From contig JAKBCE010000023.1 in NCBI GenBank assembly GCA_021808195.1, forward strand, positions 3,690-62,768: a DNA stretch of 59,079 bases, written 5' to 3'. The DNA is from Pseudomonadota bacterium. Lineage in GTDB: Bacteria > Pseudomonadota > Gammaproteobacteria > Steroidobacterales > Steroidobacteraceae. This document shows positions 46,769 through 55,711 of the stretch, in pieces. The notes beneath the pieces were generated by a model that was given only the letters and a program-made list of their open reading frames with translations, ran no database searches and had not been told where the DNA came from. The position numbers were made by a program, and so were the translations under genes. The stretch's first letter is position 1. Each line of letters opens with the position of its first letter.

Positions 46769-48388
46769 TCAACGGCGCGCGGCCAGGCCGAGGCCGGGCA
46801 GCACGCCGGTGTGCTCTTGGCGCACGGCCTGCAGCAAGCGCGGCTGAAGGCCCAGCAGCGCGAGGATCGTGGGCGCGATCTGGGCGGTCTGCACGGTGCG
46901 CCGCACGATGCGCGGTGCGCGGTGCGGGGTGGCCACGAGCAGTGCCACGTGGCGGTCGTCCTCGTGGAAGCCTCCGTGCTCGGCGATCTTGCCCGCGTGG
47001 TTGCTGTAGATCACCCCAAGAGGCGGCTCGAGGATGAAATCCGGGACGCGGGGATCGGTGCGCGGATTGCCGAACAGCGCGGTGAGTTCGGCGCCGCTGT
47101 AGAACTTGCCGATGCCGAGGTCGTGTCCGGCGGCCTGCGCCGCGATCAGCCCGTCGATCACCGCGGCGACACGGCTTCGATAGGCCGGGGTTAACCACTC
47201 GAGCAGCACATCGTCGGCGACGTGGAAGCGGTCGGCGGGTCCGAGGGCATCGAGCGCAGGGTCGAGCACGGCCCGTGCCGAGATGATCCGCACGCGGGAG
47301 CGGTCGATCGGTGCGTTGCCGCTCTTGGCGCTGAGGATGAGCACGGTCGAGTTGAGTCTGCCGCTGCGTTGCAGCGCCGCGACGATCTGTCCGAGGGAGC
47401 GGTCGACGAAGGCAATCGCCGCGCGCAGCGCCGGGCTCGGCCGGCCGGCGGTGTTGAGATAGCCGCCCTGCGGCCGTTTCTCGGCGACATTGACGGACTG
47501 GAAGTCCATGCCATAGAGCGCGGGCACGCCCACCCGGTGTCGGCCGGTGTGATCAAAGCCGGCAATCTCATTGAGCAGCGCGCGCAGCTTCAGGCCGTCA
47601 TACAGCCGAATCGCTGCGGTTGAGTCCTGGAAGGACAACCCCGGGTTGCGCAGGCGCAGTGCACCGGCCCCGAAGCGCAAGAGGTTTGCGCCCGTCAGCG
47701 CCGAATGCACTTCCGGGGCAAAGAAATCATCGATGTTCGCGCCAGGCCCCGCGAACGGCCGGCCGGGACCGTTCAGAATGTCGTAAGCGGGATGCTTGTC
47801 GATCCATGCGGTGCGCCAACCGCGCGCATGCAGTACGCCGAAGACGGTGTTGACCCGCAGATAGTTGTGCGGCCACAGCGGCTCGCAGCGACCGCCGATC
47901 CGCCGCTGCGGCAGGCGCGCCGGATCAATCGCCTCCGCGCTGTTGGCGGCAAGGTCCGGTGCCCCACCGTCCAGCCGGTGCTCATCGCGGTCCAGGTAGC
48001 CGGTCAGGCGAACCTCGGCGCCGGGAGGACCGCTGCAGTGCGAACCGGGCGGGTACAGCGCCCGATCGAACGTATCGTCATAGTAGACACCCGTCACGCG
48101 CGGGGTGCCGCCAGTCACCTGGGCGAGCAGTCCCGGAAAAGAGTCCGACGGTCTGGGCGTCATGGCATCGCTATAGAGCACGCCGTGGCGAGTCAAAGCC
48201 GCCACGTGCGGACAGGTTCCCGAGGCGATGCAGCGCGCGAGGTCCACCTCGTGAAGCCCGTCAACGCTGATCAGCAGCACATGCCGCACCCCGGACCCTC
48301 GCGCTGCCGGGACCGCGCCGGCCGGTGTGACCAGGAGCAGGCACAGCAGCAGCGCGCTCAGGCGCGCGAATGCACTTCTGCAACGCAT
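46769..48388 (-). CDS. Secreted alkaline-phosphatase-superfamily phosphodiesterase/nucleotide pyrophosphatase
   Basis: 539 residues with an N-terminal signal peptide (LSALLLCLLLVTPAGAVPA). The mature start HVLLISVDGLHEVDL supplies the first metal Asp, and PRPSDSFPGLLAQVTGG holds the nucleophile region of type I phosphodiesterases; a later HEDDRHVALLVATPH gives metal-binding His. It likely hydrolyses phosphodiester or nucleotide substrates in the periplasm. A PHO box lies 52-69 bases upstream, so phosphate starvation should induce it. Convergent or operonic links to neighbours are not evident; its 3' end lies 36 bases from the riboswitch. Confidence 0.85.
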   Translation of the reverse strand: MRCRSAFARLSALLLCLLLVTPAGAVPAARGSGVRHVLLISVDGLHEVDLARCIASGTCPHVAALTRHGVLYSDAMTPRPSDSFPGLLAQVTGGTPRVTGVYYDDTFDRALYPPGSHCSGPPGAEVRLTGYLDRDEHRLDGGAPDLAANSAEAIDPARLPQRRIGGRCEPLWPHNYLRVNTVFGVLHARGWRTAWIDKHPAYDILNGPGRPFAGPGANIDDFFAPEVHSALTGANLLRFGAGALRLRNPGLSFQDSTAAIRLYDGLKLRALLNEIAGFDHTGRHRVGVPALYGMDFQSVNVAEKRPQGGYLNTAGRPSPALRAAIAFVDRSLGQIVAALQRSGRLNSTVLILSAKSGNAPIDRSRVRIISARAVLDPALDALGPADRFHVADDVLLEWLTPAYRSRVAAVIDGLIAAQAAGHDLGIGKFYSGAELTALFGNPRTDPRVPDFILEPPLGVIYSNHAGKIAEHGGFHEDDRHVALLVATPHRAPRIVRRTVQTAQIAPTILALLGLQPRLLQAVRQEHTGVLPGLGLAARR

Positions 48389-48439
48389 GAAGGACTCTTT
48401 TCAAGACGGCACGACGGGCGCGCAGCCTAGAGTCCCTTT

Positions 48440-48457
48440 GTGACAGTCCGATGACAG
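48440..48457 (-). promoter_or_regulatory. PHO box (PhoB site) upstream of the phosphodiesterase gene
   Basis: On the minus strand the site reads CTGTCAT-CGGA-CTGTCAC: two 7-base direct repeats separated by 4 bases, as in the PhoB consensus. It sits 52-69 bases before the ATG at 48388, the position expected for a PhoB-activated promoter. Confidence 0.8.
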
Positions 48458-48595
48458 AAGGGGGGCGATTGTGACGGCATGCCTAGCGCGTGGGCGCTCG
48501 CACTCGATCGAGCACACCTGCATCGCAGGGCCCGCACGCCCAATGCGTTCCCGCGCTGCACCGACTTCCCGTGGGCGCAGCGCGCGAGCCCTACC

Positions 48596-48958
48596 TCAGT
48601 CCCGGTGGACGGAGTGACTGGCCTGTCCGCCCTTACGGCCGGCTTCGGCGGCGAGCTGACGGTTCTGGGAGAAGCTGCGCTTCTCATCCGGCACGCTCTG
48701 TCCACCTTTGCGGCCGGCTTCGGCGGCGAGCTGGCGGTTCTGGGAGAAACTGCGCTTCGCATCCGGCACGCTCTGTCCACCCTTGCGGCCCGCTTCGGCC
48801 GCCAAGCGTCGATTTTGCGAGAAGCTGCGTTTGCCGTCAGGCACCGCCTTACCGCCCATACTGGCGATCTGGCGCTGACGCTCCTGACTCATGGATGCAA
48901 AACCCCGTCCGCTGGTACCCTTCTGGACTTGCTGTCCCTCGTGGGTTGGCTGAATCAT
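48596..48958 (-). CDS. KGG-repeat stress-induced protein
   Basis: 120 residues from the ATG at 48958, preceded by GGAGAG at a 7-base distance; the frame is open further upstream without a better start. After a Gln-rich N-terminus and SMSQERQRQIASMGGKA, three near-identical 25-residue units occur (RSFSQNRQLAAEAGRKGGQS-type). This is the KGG stress-induced (acidophilic) repeat family, small hydrophilic proteins linked to general stress. It lies alone between the phosphodiesterase and ccm genes, with 207 and 133 bases either side. Confidence 0.88.
   Translation of the reverse strand: MIQPTHEGQQVQKGTSGRGFASMSQERQRQIASMGGKAVPDGKRSFSQNRRLAAEAGRKGGQSVPDAKRSFSQNRQLAAEAGRKGGQSVPDEKRSFSQNRQLAAEAGRKGGQASHSVHRD
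48623..48847. repeat. Three tandem 75-bp repeats inside the KGG gene
   Basis: Units begin at about 48623, 48698 and 48773, each 75 bp. The first two are almost identical in DNA, the third more diverged, pointing to recent in-frame duplication. Copy number should be able to change without shifting the frame. Confidence 0.85.
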
Positions 48959-49091
48959 GGGCGCTCTCCTTATGGTCGGGATACGGAACGGGCTCTGAGG
49001 AACCCGCGGCGGCACCGCCGCCACTCTACATAAGACTCGCGCGCGGCCCCTGGGGTTCCTGCGACGTTCCCGCCCGTGCAGGCGGTACGCC

Positions 49092-49775
49092 TCAACCGGG
49101 AGCCGGTTTCACCCTTTTCGCGACATGTTCTGGTTGTTTTACACCCAATTTAGCATCGATCGCCGCAATTTCCTGCTGCAGCATCGACCGGACATCCGGC
49201 GGGGGGTTCATGGCCAAGAGCTTGTTGAACCGGGTCCGCGCCAGCGTCAGGTCACCGCGTCGCATCGCCGCGGCTGCGCCAAAGAATAACGCTTTCGGGG
49301 AGTTCGGGTCGAGCACTAACGCACGCTCGATCAGCTGGCCGGCCTGGCCATCGAGCGAGGAATCGTGGATCAGGATCATCGCCTCGGCTTCCCCGAGCAG
49401 CGCTGCGGCGTTGCGCCCGCCGGCCACGCGATCGGCGTGGCGGAAGGCCCGCACGGCAAGCGGATACTCCTGCAGGATGTTGTAGGACTTGCCGAGCTTC
49501 AGCCACGCCGTCAGATCACGCGGATGGCGGTCCAGGTGATCGATCAGCTGTACGACTGGCGACTGCGGCGAGGCGACCCCCGGATTTTTCTGCCACGACC
49601 AGTTGCTGAAGGTCATGTAGAGCGCCGCGGAGCCTCCGGCCAGCACGACACAGGCGAACAGCGCCGCCCAATGTGCAGGCGCGCGCTGCGTGCGCAACGG
49701 GCGGATGAGCGGGATCACGACCAACCCGGCAGCGACGGCGGTGAGCAGCGTCGCGAATAGAATGAATACGATCAT
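49092..49775 (-). CDS. ccmI: CcmI-like TPR protein of cytochrome c maturation
   Basis: 227 residues: two N-terminal transmembrane helices (FILFATLLTAVAAGLVVIPL and WAALFACVVLAGGSAALYM) and a periplasmic TPR region (LTAWLKLGKSYNILQEYPLAVRAFRHADRV in part). CcmI/NrfG-type proteins hold apocytochrome c for haem ligation by CcmF/H. It is shorter than the usual ~400-residue CcmI, lacking the extended C-terminal domain. Its start overlaps the ccmH stop by one base; last gene of the ccm operon. Confidence 0.85.
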   Translation of the reverse strand: MIVFILFATLLTAVAAGLVVIPLIRPLRTQRAPAHWAALFACVVLAGGSAALYMTFSNWSWQKNPGVASPQSPVVQLIDHLDRHPRDLTAWLKLGKSYNILQEYPLAVRAFRHADRVAGGRNAAALLGEAEAMILIHDSSLDGQAGQLIERALVLDPNSPKALFFGAAAAMRRGDLTLARTRFNKLLAMNPPPDVRSMLQQEIAAIDAKLGVKQPEHVAKRVKPAPG

Positions 49776-50251
49776 CAGCTGTGCTTTCCAGGGCCGGTGA
49801 GGCCGTCATCGAAGGACTCATCCTCATCACCGCTCTCGCGCGTCACCAAGGCCGCACGACGGCGGATCACCCACACTGCGCTCAGCGCGCCGACCCCGAG
49901 CAGCACCCCCGGGGTGAGCCACAGCCAGGCGGTCCGCCAGGCGAACGGCGGTTTGAACAGGATGAAGTAACCGTAGCGCGAGACGAAGAAGTGACGAATC
50001 TGTTGATCGGTGTCGCCGGCGAGGAGCATCTGGCGGATCTGCCGGCGCATGTCGGCAGCGAGGCTCACCGGGGAGTTTGCGAGCGACTCGTCCTGACACT
50101 GCATGCAGCGGAAGTTGTGAATCAACCTCTCGTAGCGTGCCTGCAGTTCGGGCGTCGGCATGCGCGTCGGGGCGATCGCGTGCGCAAAGGGCGCCACCAG
50201 CAGTGCCAGCAGCACCAGCAGCGTACCCCGCATCGGCGAGCGGCGCCTCAT
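49775..50251 (-). CDS. ccmH: CcmH cytochrome c maturation thioredoxin-like protein
   Basis: 158 residues from the ATG at 50251 that overlaps the ccmG stop (ATGA). Signal peptide, then the periplasmic domain with RCMQCQDES (C49, C52), equivalent to the LRCxxCQxxS redox motif, and one C-terminal transmembrane helix (LWLTPGVLLGVGALSAVWVI). It reduces the CxxCH site of apocytochrome c before haem attachment. Confidence 0.95.
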   Translation of the reverse strand: MRRRSPMRGTLLVLLALLVAPFAHAIAPTRMPTPELQARYERLIHNFRCMQCQDESLANSPVSLAADMRRQIRQMLLAGDTDQQIRHFFVSRYGYFILFKPPFAWRTAWLWLTPGVLLGVGALSAVWVIRRRAALVTRESGDEDESFDDGLTGPGKHS

Positions 50252-50787
50252 GAGCCGCTCGCCTGACCCGCCGGCAACCGCGGCAGGATGTCGTGCGCCC
50301 AGGCGCGAGGGGTGATCGGGCCGATGTATTTGTACACGATGATGCCCTGGGGATTGACGATGAAGGTTTCCGGCGCGCCGTACACGCCCCACTGGATGGC
50401 CTCGAGCCCGCCCGGATCGAAGGCCACTTGTTGATAAGGGTTGCCCTTCTGGTGCAAATAGGCGAGCGCCTCGGCGCGACTGTCCTTCCAGTCGAGTCCG
50501 ATCAGCGGCACGACGCCGGTGTGCGCGATGGCGAGCAGCTCCGGGGACTCAATGCGGCAGGAGATGCACCAGGTTCCCCAGACGTTGAGCAGGTACCAGT
50601 GGCCACGCAACGCTGCGGAGGTCACCTTCACGTTTGGATCGGCCAGACTCGGCAGCGCGAAGCTTGGCGCCGGCTTGCCGATCAGTGGCGAGGGCACCAG
50701 GTCCTTGCGCGGCGCCTGATGGATCGCGAGCGCGAGCAGCACCACCACCGCGGCGAACACCCCGAGCGGCACGAAGTAGCGGATCAT
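50248..50787 (-). CDS. ccmG: CcmG/DsbE thiol:disulfide oxidoreductase
   Basis: 179 residues: an N-terminal membrane anchor (YFVPLGVFAAVVVLLALAI) followed by a periplasmic thioredoxin fold with WCISC (C74, C77), the cis-Pro region YGAPETFIV, and PSFALPSL. It supplies reductant to CcmH/apocytochrome. Overlaps ccmF by four bases. Confidence 0.95.
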   Translation of the reverse strand: MIRYFVPLGVFAAVVVLLALAIHQAPRKDLVPSPLIGKPAPSFALPSLADPNVKVTSAALRGHWYLLNVWGTWCISCRIESPELLAIAHTGVVPLIGLDWKDSRAEALAYLHQKGNPYQQVAFDPGGLEAIQWGVYGAPETFIVNPQGIIVYKYIGPITPRAWAHDILPRLPAGQASGS

Positions 50788-52742
50788 CGCGCATCACCCC
50801 CAGCGAGCAGCGCAGCGGCCTCCTTCGCCGCGGACTGCGAGAGACGGTAGCGCCGATCCGTGATCGCAAGCAGGCCGCCGCCGGCCATGATCAGCGCCCC
50901 GATCCAGATATAGAGCACCAGTGGACGGACCTGCAGCCGGAAGCTCCAGCGTCCATCGCCCAGGCTCTGTCCGAGCGCGACCAGGATGTTGCTGCCGCCG
51001 TGAATGGTGATCGCCGAGTGGGTGGTGGCGATGTGCTGCACCCAGTAATCGCGCTTGGCCGGGTGCATCACGGCCACCGGTTTGCCCTCGTGCGTCACCA
51101 CCATCGTCGCATCGGTTCCGCCGTAGTCGGGTCCCTGAATTGGACCGATGCCCTGGAAGTGAAAAGTGTACCCGCCGTCGCGCACGCTCGAGCCGATCGT
51201 GAGCGCCACGTCGCGCTCGGCTGTAAAGGCCTGCACGGCGGTCATCGAGAACACAAAGATGCCGAGTCCGATGTGCGCGATGGTCATGCCGAGCACGGCA
51301 CGCGGAATGGCAATGCGTCGCCGCAGCCGGTCGATCGGGTCGAGCAGCGAGGCAATGATGATCCACGCCCCGAGCGTCATGCTCACCGGGGAGAGAATAC
51401 CGGCGCCGGTGAACACCCCGAAGGCCACCGCGCAACCGATCACGGCGGCCGCACCGAGGGCCACCAGCAGCGCGCGGCCGCGCCCGCCGAGGCCCCCGCG
51501 TTTCCAGCGTGCGTGCATGCCCAACGGCACCAGTACCAGCAGCGGCAGCATCGAGACCAGGAACGTCGGATTGAAATACGGCGGACCCACCGAGAGCTTG
51601 CCGAGCCCGAGCGCGTTGGAAATGATCGGGGCCATCTCCCCGGCGAACACCGTGCCGCAGGCCGTCACCAGCAGGATGTTGTTAAACAGCAGGAACGACT
51701 CGCGCGCGCTGAACTCGAAGCCGGCCTCGGACTGCATCTGCGGGGCGCGCCAGGCGTACAGCGCGAGCGCCGCGCCGATCATGATCACGAGGAAGGTCAG
51801 GATGAACTCCCCGCGGCCCGGGCTGACTGCGAAGGAATGCACCGAGATCAGCACGCCTGAGCGGACCAGGAACGTGCCGACGAGGCTCAGCGAGAAGCCG
51901 AGTACCGCCAGCAGCAGCGTCCAGCTCTTGAACAGTCCACGCTTTTCGGTCACGGCCAGCGAGTGGATGAGCGCGGTGCCCATCAGCCAAGGCATGAACG
52001 AGGCGTTTTCGACCGGATCCCAGAACCAGAACCCGCCCCAGCCGAGCGTGTAATAGGCCCACCAGCTGCCAAGGGCGATGCCGCAGGTGAGGAAGGCCCA
52101 CGCCGAGGTGGCCCACGGGCGGGTCCAGCGCGCCCATTCGCGGTCGAGCCGGCCCTCGAGCAGCGCCGCCCCGGCGAACGCATAGGCGACCGCCAGCCCC
52201 ACGTACCCGGTGTAGAGCACCGGCGGATGTGCGGCGAGCCCCGGATCCTGCAGGATCGGGTTCAGGCCCTGCCCGTCCGCCCATGGCGGACTGAGACGCA
52301 AAAAGGGGTTGGAGGTGAGCAGCGTGTAGAGAATGAAGCCGAAGCTGATGGTGCCGAGCACCCCCAGCACGCGTGCAGCGAAATTGCGCGGCAGTCGCGC
52401 CGTGCCGACGGCGGCGGCCACGGTCCAGCAGCTGAGCAGGAAGATCCAGAGGATCAGCGAGCCGGCATGTGCCCCCCACAGGGCCGCGACGCGGTAAAAG
52501 AGCGGCAGTGCCGAATTGGAGTTCTCGGCCACATAGGCTACGGAGAAGTCATTGGCGACGAACGAGGCGATCAGACACCCCATCGAGGTTGCCACCATGA
52601 CGAACTGTCCGGCCACCGCCGGGGTGACGGCGGCGGTCCAGCGCTCGCGCCCCAGTGCCGGACCGACGATGCCGAACAGCGCCTGCAGTGCTGCGAGCAG
52701 CAACGCCAGAATCAGGGCAAATTGGCCGAGCTCGGGAATCAC
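50784..52742 (-). CDS. ccmF: CcmF haem lyase subunit
   Basis: 652 residues, many transmembrane helices, with the tryptophan-rich WWD motif GWGGFWFWDPVENASFMPW and flanking His residues (ALIHS). CcmF with CcmH/CcmI ligates haem from CcmE to apocytochrome c. Full length. Starts overlapping the ccmE stop by four bases. Confidence 0.97.
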   Translation of the reverse strand: MIPELGQFALILALLLAALQALFGIVGPALGRERWTAAVTPAVAGQFVMVATSMGCLIASFVANDFSVAYVAENSNSALPLFYRVAALWGAHAGSLILWIFLLSCWTVAAAVGTARLPRNFAARVLGVLGTISFGFILYTLLTSNPFLRLSPPWADGQGLNPILQDPGLAAHPPVLYTGYVGLAVAYAFAGAALLEGRLDREWARWTRPWATSAWAFLTCGIALGSWWAYYTLGWGGFWFWDPVENASFMPWLMGTALIHSLAVTEKRGLFKSWTLLLAVLGFSLSLVGTFLVRSGVLISVHSFAVSPGRGEFILTFLVIMIGAALALYAWRAPQMQSEAGFEFSARESFLLFNNILLVTACGTVFAGEMAPIISNALGLGKLSVGPPYFNPTFLVSMLPLLVLVPLGMHARWKRGGLGGRGRALLVALGAAAVIGCAVAFGVFTGAGILSPVSMTLGAWIIIASLLDPIDRLRRRIAIPRAVLGMTIAHIGLGIFVFSMTAVQAFTAERDVALTIGSSVRDGGYTFHFQGIGPIQGPDYGGTDATMVVTHEGKPVAVMHPAKRDYWVQHIATTHSAITIHGGSNILVALGQSLGDGRWSFRLQVRPLVLYIWIGALIMAGGGLLAITDRRYRLSQSAAKEAAALLAGGDAR

Positions 52743-53245
52743 TGCGCGTACTCCGTCGCGGCCGTGACGCTCGCGGGCGTGCCGTTGGACTGCGCGGCCA
52801 GGGCCGCATCGCGCGGGTCGCCGTGGCGGATGCCCCAGGCCTGATGAATGCCGGGCGGCCGGTAGTTCTGATCGTGCTTGGCGAGCACCTGGTCGGCGAG
52901 GAACACCCCGTTTGGCAGCAGCTTGCCGTGCACGATCACCCCCGCGTTTTCACGGAACAGATCCGGCAGCACGCCGGTGTACTCGACCGGAATTTCGTGC
53001 TTGAAGTCCGTCACCAGGAAGCGCACCTGCATGCTGCCGGGCTTGCGATGCACGCTGCCCTTGGCGACCAGGCCCCCGAGCCGGAACGACTCCCCGCGCG
53101 GGGCCTTGCCGGCGGCCACCTGCGAGGGCACGAAGTAGAACGTCACGTTCTGGCGAAACGCCGAGAGCGCCAGTCCGCCGGCGATCGACACACCGACGAG
53201 AATTCCGATCACCAGCAGCAGCCGGCGGCGTCGAGTCGGGGTCAT
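52739..53245 (-). CDS. ccmE: CcmE haem chaperone
   Basis: 168 residues from the ATG at 53245, which has AGGAGG upstream and overlaps the ccmD stop (ATGA). One N-terminal transmembrane helix, then the OB-fold domain ending in VLAKHDQNYRPP: H124 binds haem covalently and Y128 is the axial ligand. The usual HDENY reads HDQNY here. It carries haem from CcmABCD to CcmF. Confidence 0.96.
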   Translation of the reverse strand: MTPTRRRRLLLVIGILVGVSIAGGLALSAFRQNVTFYFVPSQVAAGKAPRGESFRLGGLVAKGSVHRKPGSMQVRFLVTDFKHEIPVEYTGVLPDLFRENAGVIVHGKLLPNGVFLADQVLAKHDQNYRPPGIHQAWGIRHGDPRDAALAAQSNGTPASVTAATEYAQ

Positions 53246-53403
53246 GATTCCTCCTGCATCTGCAGTCTGCGCAGCGCCGTGCGCTGCGCACGAGTGAGCA
53301 GTCGCTTCGCCCAATACACATTAAGACCCATCACCACGAAGGTCACGGCGTAGGACGGCCACACCCACGGGTAGTACCCGCCCATGTCGAGAAATCTCAT
53401 CAT
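53242..53403 (-). CDS. ccmD: CcmD small membrane protein
   Basis: 53 residues starting at ATG 53403 (a second ATG follows at 53400), overlapping the ccmC stop and the ccmE start. One transmembrane helix (YAVTFVVMGLNVYWAKRLL) with a basic cytoplasmic tail and the GGYYPWVWPSY opening typical of CcmD. It is needed to release holo-CcmE from the CcmABC complex. Confidence 0.93.
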   Translation of the reverse strand: MMRFLDMGGYYPWVWPSYAVTFVVMGLNVYWAKRLLTRAQRTALRRLQMQEES

Positions 53404-54137
53404 GCGCCGATCTCCTCCTCCACCCAGTGCGCGCGCCGCTCGCGGATCAATACCTCGGCGCGCAGCCGCACCATCAGCACCGCCGCAAAGAACAGTGTAA
53501 ACCCGAGAAACATCATCAGCAGCGGCACCAGCATCGAGGGCGGCATGGTTGGCTTGCCCAGGTACATCACCGAGGGTCCCTGGTGCAGCGAGTTCCACCA
53601 CACCACCGAATAATGGATGATCGGCACGTTGATCACGCCCACCACCGCGAGCACGGCGCTCACGCGATCGGCGCGCTGCAGATCCTCGAACGCCGCGCGC
53701 AGTCCCATGTAGCCGAGGTAGAGAAAGAACAATAGCAGCTCGGAGGTCAGACGCGGGTCCCACTGCCAGTACGTGCCCCACATCGGCTTGCCCCAGAGCG
53801 AACCGGTCACGAGCGTCGCGAGCGTGAAGGATGCGCCGATCGGGGCGGCCGCAGCGGCGAGGGCATGGGCCGCCTTCATGCGCCAGATCAGGCCGATGCC
53901 GCCGGCCACTGCCATGATCGTATAGACCATCAGTGACAGCCAGGCACTTGGGGCATGTACATACATGATGCGATAGGCATCGCCCTGCTGGTAATCCGGG
54001 GGCGCGAGCCACAGCCCGCCGATCAGGCCGGCGAGAATCAGCAGCGCCGCCGGCCAGGCGAACCACGGCGTCAAGCGCCGCGCCGTGCGGTACAGATATG
54101 GTGGGGAAGCCAGCCGATGAAACCAGGTCCAGGCCAT
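53400..54137 (-). CDS. ccmC: CcmC haem exporter/handling protein
   Basis: 245 residues, six transmembrane helices, with the WWD motif MWGTYWQWDPRLTSELLLF and conserved periplasmic His residues (VHAPSAWLSL). CcmC presents haem to CcmE. The gene is preceded by ccmB at 13 bases. Confidence 0.96.
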   Translation of the reverse strand: MAWTWFHRLASPPYLYRTARRLTPWFAWPAALLILAGLIGGLWLAPPDYQQGDAYRIMYVHAPSAWLSLMVYTIMAVAGGIGLIWRMKAAHALAAAAAPIGASFTLATLVTGSLWGKPMWGTYWQWDPRLTSELLLFFLYLGYMGLRAAFEDLQRADRVSAVLAVVGVINVPIIHYSVVWWNSLHQGPSVMYLGKPTMPPSMLVPLLMMFLGFTLFFAAVLMVRLRAEVLIRERRAHWVEEEIGA

Positions 54138-54150
54138 TACGGGTATGCCC

Positions 54151-54888
54151 TCACTCGAGATTGATGCGCACGGCCGCCGCCGCCGCGAGCGGTGCCAGCG
54201 TCATGCCGAAGACTGCCAGCGCGGCCAACAGGGTGAGCGGCGCGCCGTAGGCCTCGCCGCGGATTGCCAGCTGCGTCGCATGCGCGCCGAAAATCAGCAC
54301 CGGGATGGCCAGCGGCAGCGTCAGCAGCGACAGCAGAGCCCCGGCGCGCCGTACGCCGAGCGTCAGGGCCGCCCCGACCGCCCCGAGCAGGCTGAGCGTC
54401 ACCGTGCCGAGCGTCACCGAGGCCAGAATCCCGGGCAGCGCCCGACCCGGCACCCCGAGCGCCACGGCCGCGACGGGCGCCATGAGCGCAAGCGGCAGTC
54501 CGGTGAGCAGCCAGTGCGCGGCGGTCTTCGCCGAGAGCAGTCCGGTCAGCGCACGGCCCGAGAGCGCGTACTGCTCGAGCGTGCCGTCCTGGGCATCGTC
54601 GCGGAAGAGAAATTCGAGCGCAAGCAGCGAGGAGAGCAAGGCCGCCGCCCAGAGCACGCCCGAGGCGATGTGCCGCAAGCGGGTCAATTCAGGGGTAATG
54701 GCCAGCGGAAAGAGCGTGGTCACCATCGCAAAGAAGGCGAGCGGCTGCACGAGCTGGCTGGCCTTACGAAACGCAAGGCGAAGGTCTCGCTCGAGCATCA
54801 GGCGAGCCACCGCAAACGCCGACGGCGCACTGGGGTGATCGCGGTCCGCCCTCGCCAGTCCGGCCTGCAGGATATTGATCTCAGCCAA
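54151..54888 (-). CDS. ccmB: CcmB haem-release ABC permease
   Basis: 245 residues; about six hydrophobic helices, the LLALEFLFRDDAQDGTLEQ motif typical of CcmB, and LGVPGRALPGILASVTLGT. It pairs with CcmA to drive release of holo-CcmE. The frame overlaps ccmA by eight bases. Its first ~20 residues (AEINILQAGLARADRDHPSA) are longer than in many CcmB proteins. Confidence 0.93.
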   Translation of the reverse strand: MAEINILQAGLARADRDHPSAPSAFAVARLMLERDLRLAFRKASQLVQPLAFFAMVTTLFPLAITPELTRLRHIASGVLWAAALLSSLLALEFLFRDDAQDGTLEQYALSGRALTGLLSAKTAAHWLLTGLPLALMAPVAAVALGVPGRALPGILASVTLGTVTLSLLGAVGAALTLGVRRAGALLSLLTLPLAIPVLIFGAHATQLAIRGEAYGAPLTLLAALAVFGMTLAPLAAAAAVRINLE

Positions 54889-55567
54889 TGCCCAGCTCCA
54901 GTCGCCGCAGGCCCTGCTCGGACACTGCGAGTGGATGGTGCACCGCGGCCATGGCGAGCCCGCCGGCGGCGAGGTGTTCGTCTATCAACGTACCCACCAG
55001 TCGCTGCCCTTCGACATCCAGATTGGTGGTCGGTTCATCCAGCAGCCACAGGGGCACCGCCATCAGCAGCAGCCCCGCGAGTGCAATACGCCGCTTCTGA
55101 CCGGCCGAGAGGGTACGGACCGGACGATCCGCCCAACGCTGGGCACCGACCCGCTCGAGCGCCCCGTCGAGTTCGGCGCGACCGAAACGCCGTCGCACGC
55201 CGATCCAATAGTGCAGATTCTCCCGTCCGGTGAGTTCCCCTTTCAGCGGGGGCTCATGCCCGAGATAGGCCATCTCGGCGTGAAATGCGGGCAGATCCTC
55301 GTTCACGTCCCGCTCGCGCCAGCGGATTCGCCCGCCCTCGGGATAGGACATGCCGCACACGGTGCGCAGCAGGCTGGTCTTGCCGGCCCCGTTCGGACCG
55401 GTCAATTGCAGGCACTCCCCGCTCGTGACGGTAAAGCTGACCCCCCGCAAGACGTGACGCTCCCCGCGCCACAAATGCAGACTTTCGCCCCTCAGCGTCG
55501 CCTCGGACATGCCGGTGCTTGACCCACCATAGTCTTGATGGGCGGTAAGTCTCGCCAATTCGGACAT
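54881..55567 (-). CDS. ccmA: CcmA haem-release ABC ATPase
   Basis: 228 residues from the ATG at 55567, which has GGAG four bases upstream; an ATG at 55510 would give 209 residues, closer to the family norm, but with a weaker site. Walker A GPNGAGKTS, signature LSAGQKRRI, Walker B LWLLDEPTTNLD and H-loop VHHPL are all present. Cytoplasmic ATPase of CcmAB. First gene of the ccm operon, divergent from tRNA-Leu. Confidence 0.95.
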   Translation of the reverse strand: MSELARLTAHQDYGGSSTGMSEATLRGESLHLWRGERHVLRGVSFTVTSGECLQLTGPNGAGKTSLLRTVCGMSYPEGGRIRWRERDVNEDLPAFHAEMAYLGHEPPLKGELTGRENLHYWIGVRRRFGRAELDGALERVGAQRWADRPVRTLSAGQKRRIALAGLLLMAVPLWLLDEPTTNLDVEGQRLVGTLIDEHLAAGGLAMAAVHHPLAVSEQGLRRLELGIG

Positions 55568-55630
55568 TTATCTCCATAGGCAGTGCGCAGCTTCACGTAC
55601 GTAGCGATGCGTATTGCATCGCGCATCGCT

Positions 55631-55661
55631 TTGCTCCAGAGGGACGCGCCTCGGGTAGAAT
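55631..55661 (+). promoter_or_regulatory. Candidate promoter of tRNA-Leu
   Basis: TTGCTC (55631-55636) and TAGAAT (55656-55661) resemble sigma-70 boxes, with a long 19-base spacer. Transcription would begin just before the tRNA at 55677. The matches are moderate. Confidence 0.35.
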
Positions 55662-55711
55662 GTCGCGCCTCCCAATGCCCGGGTGGCGAAATGGGTAGAC
55701 GCAAGGGACTT

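Noticed and set aside
48623..48847. Regular repeats that could suggest a CRISPR array
   Set aside because: The 75-bp units are contiguous, without spacers, and encode the KGG protein repeats.
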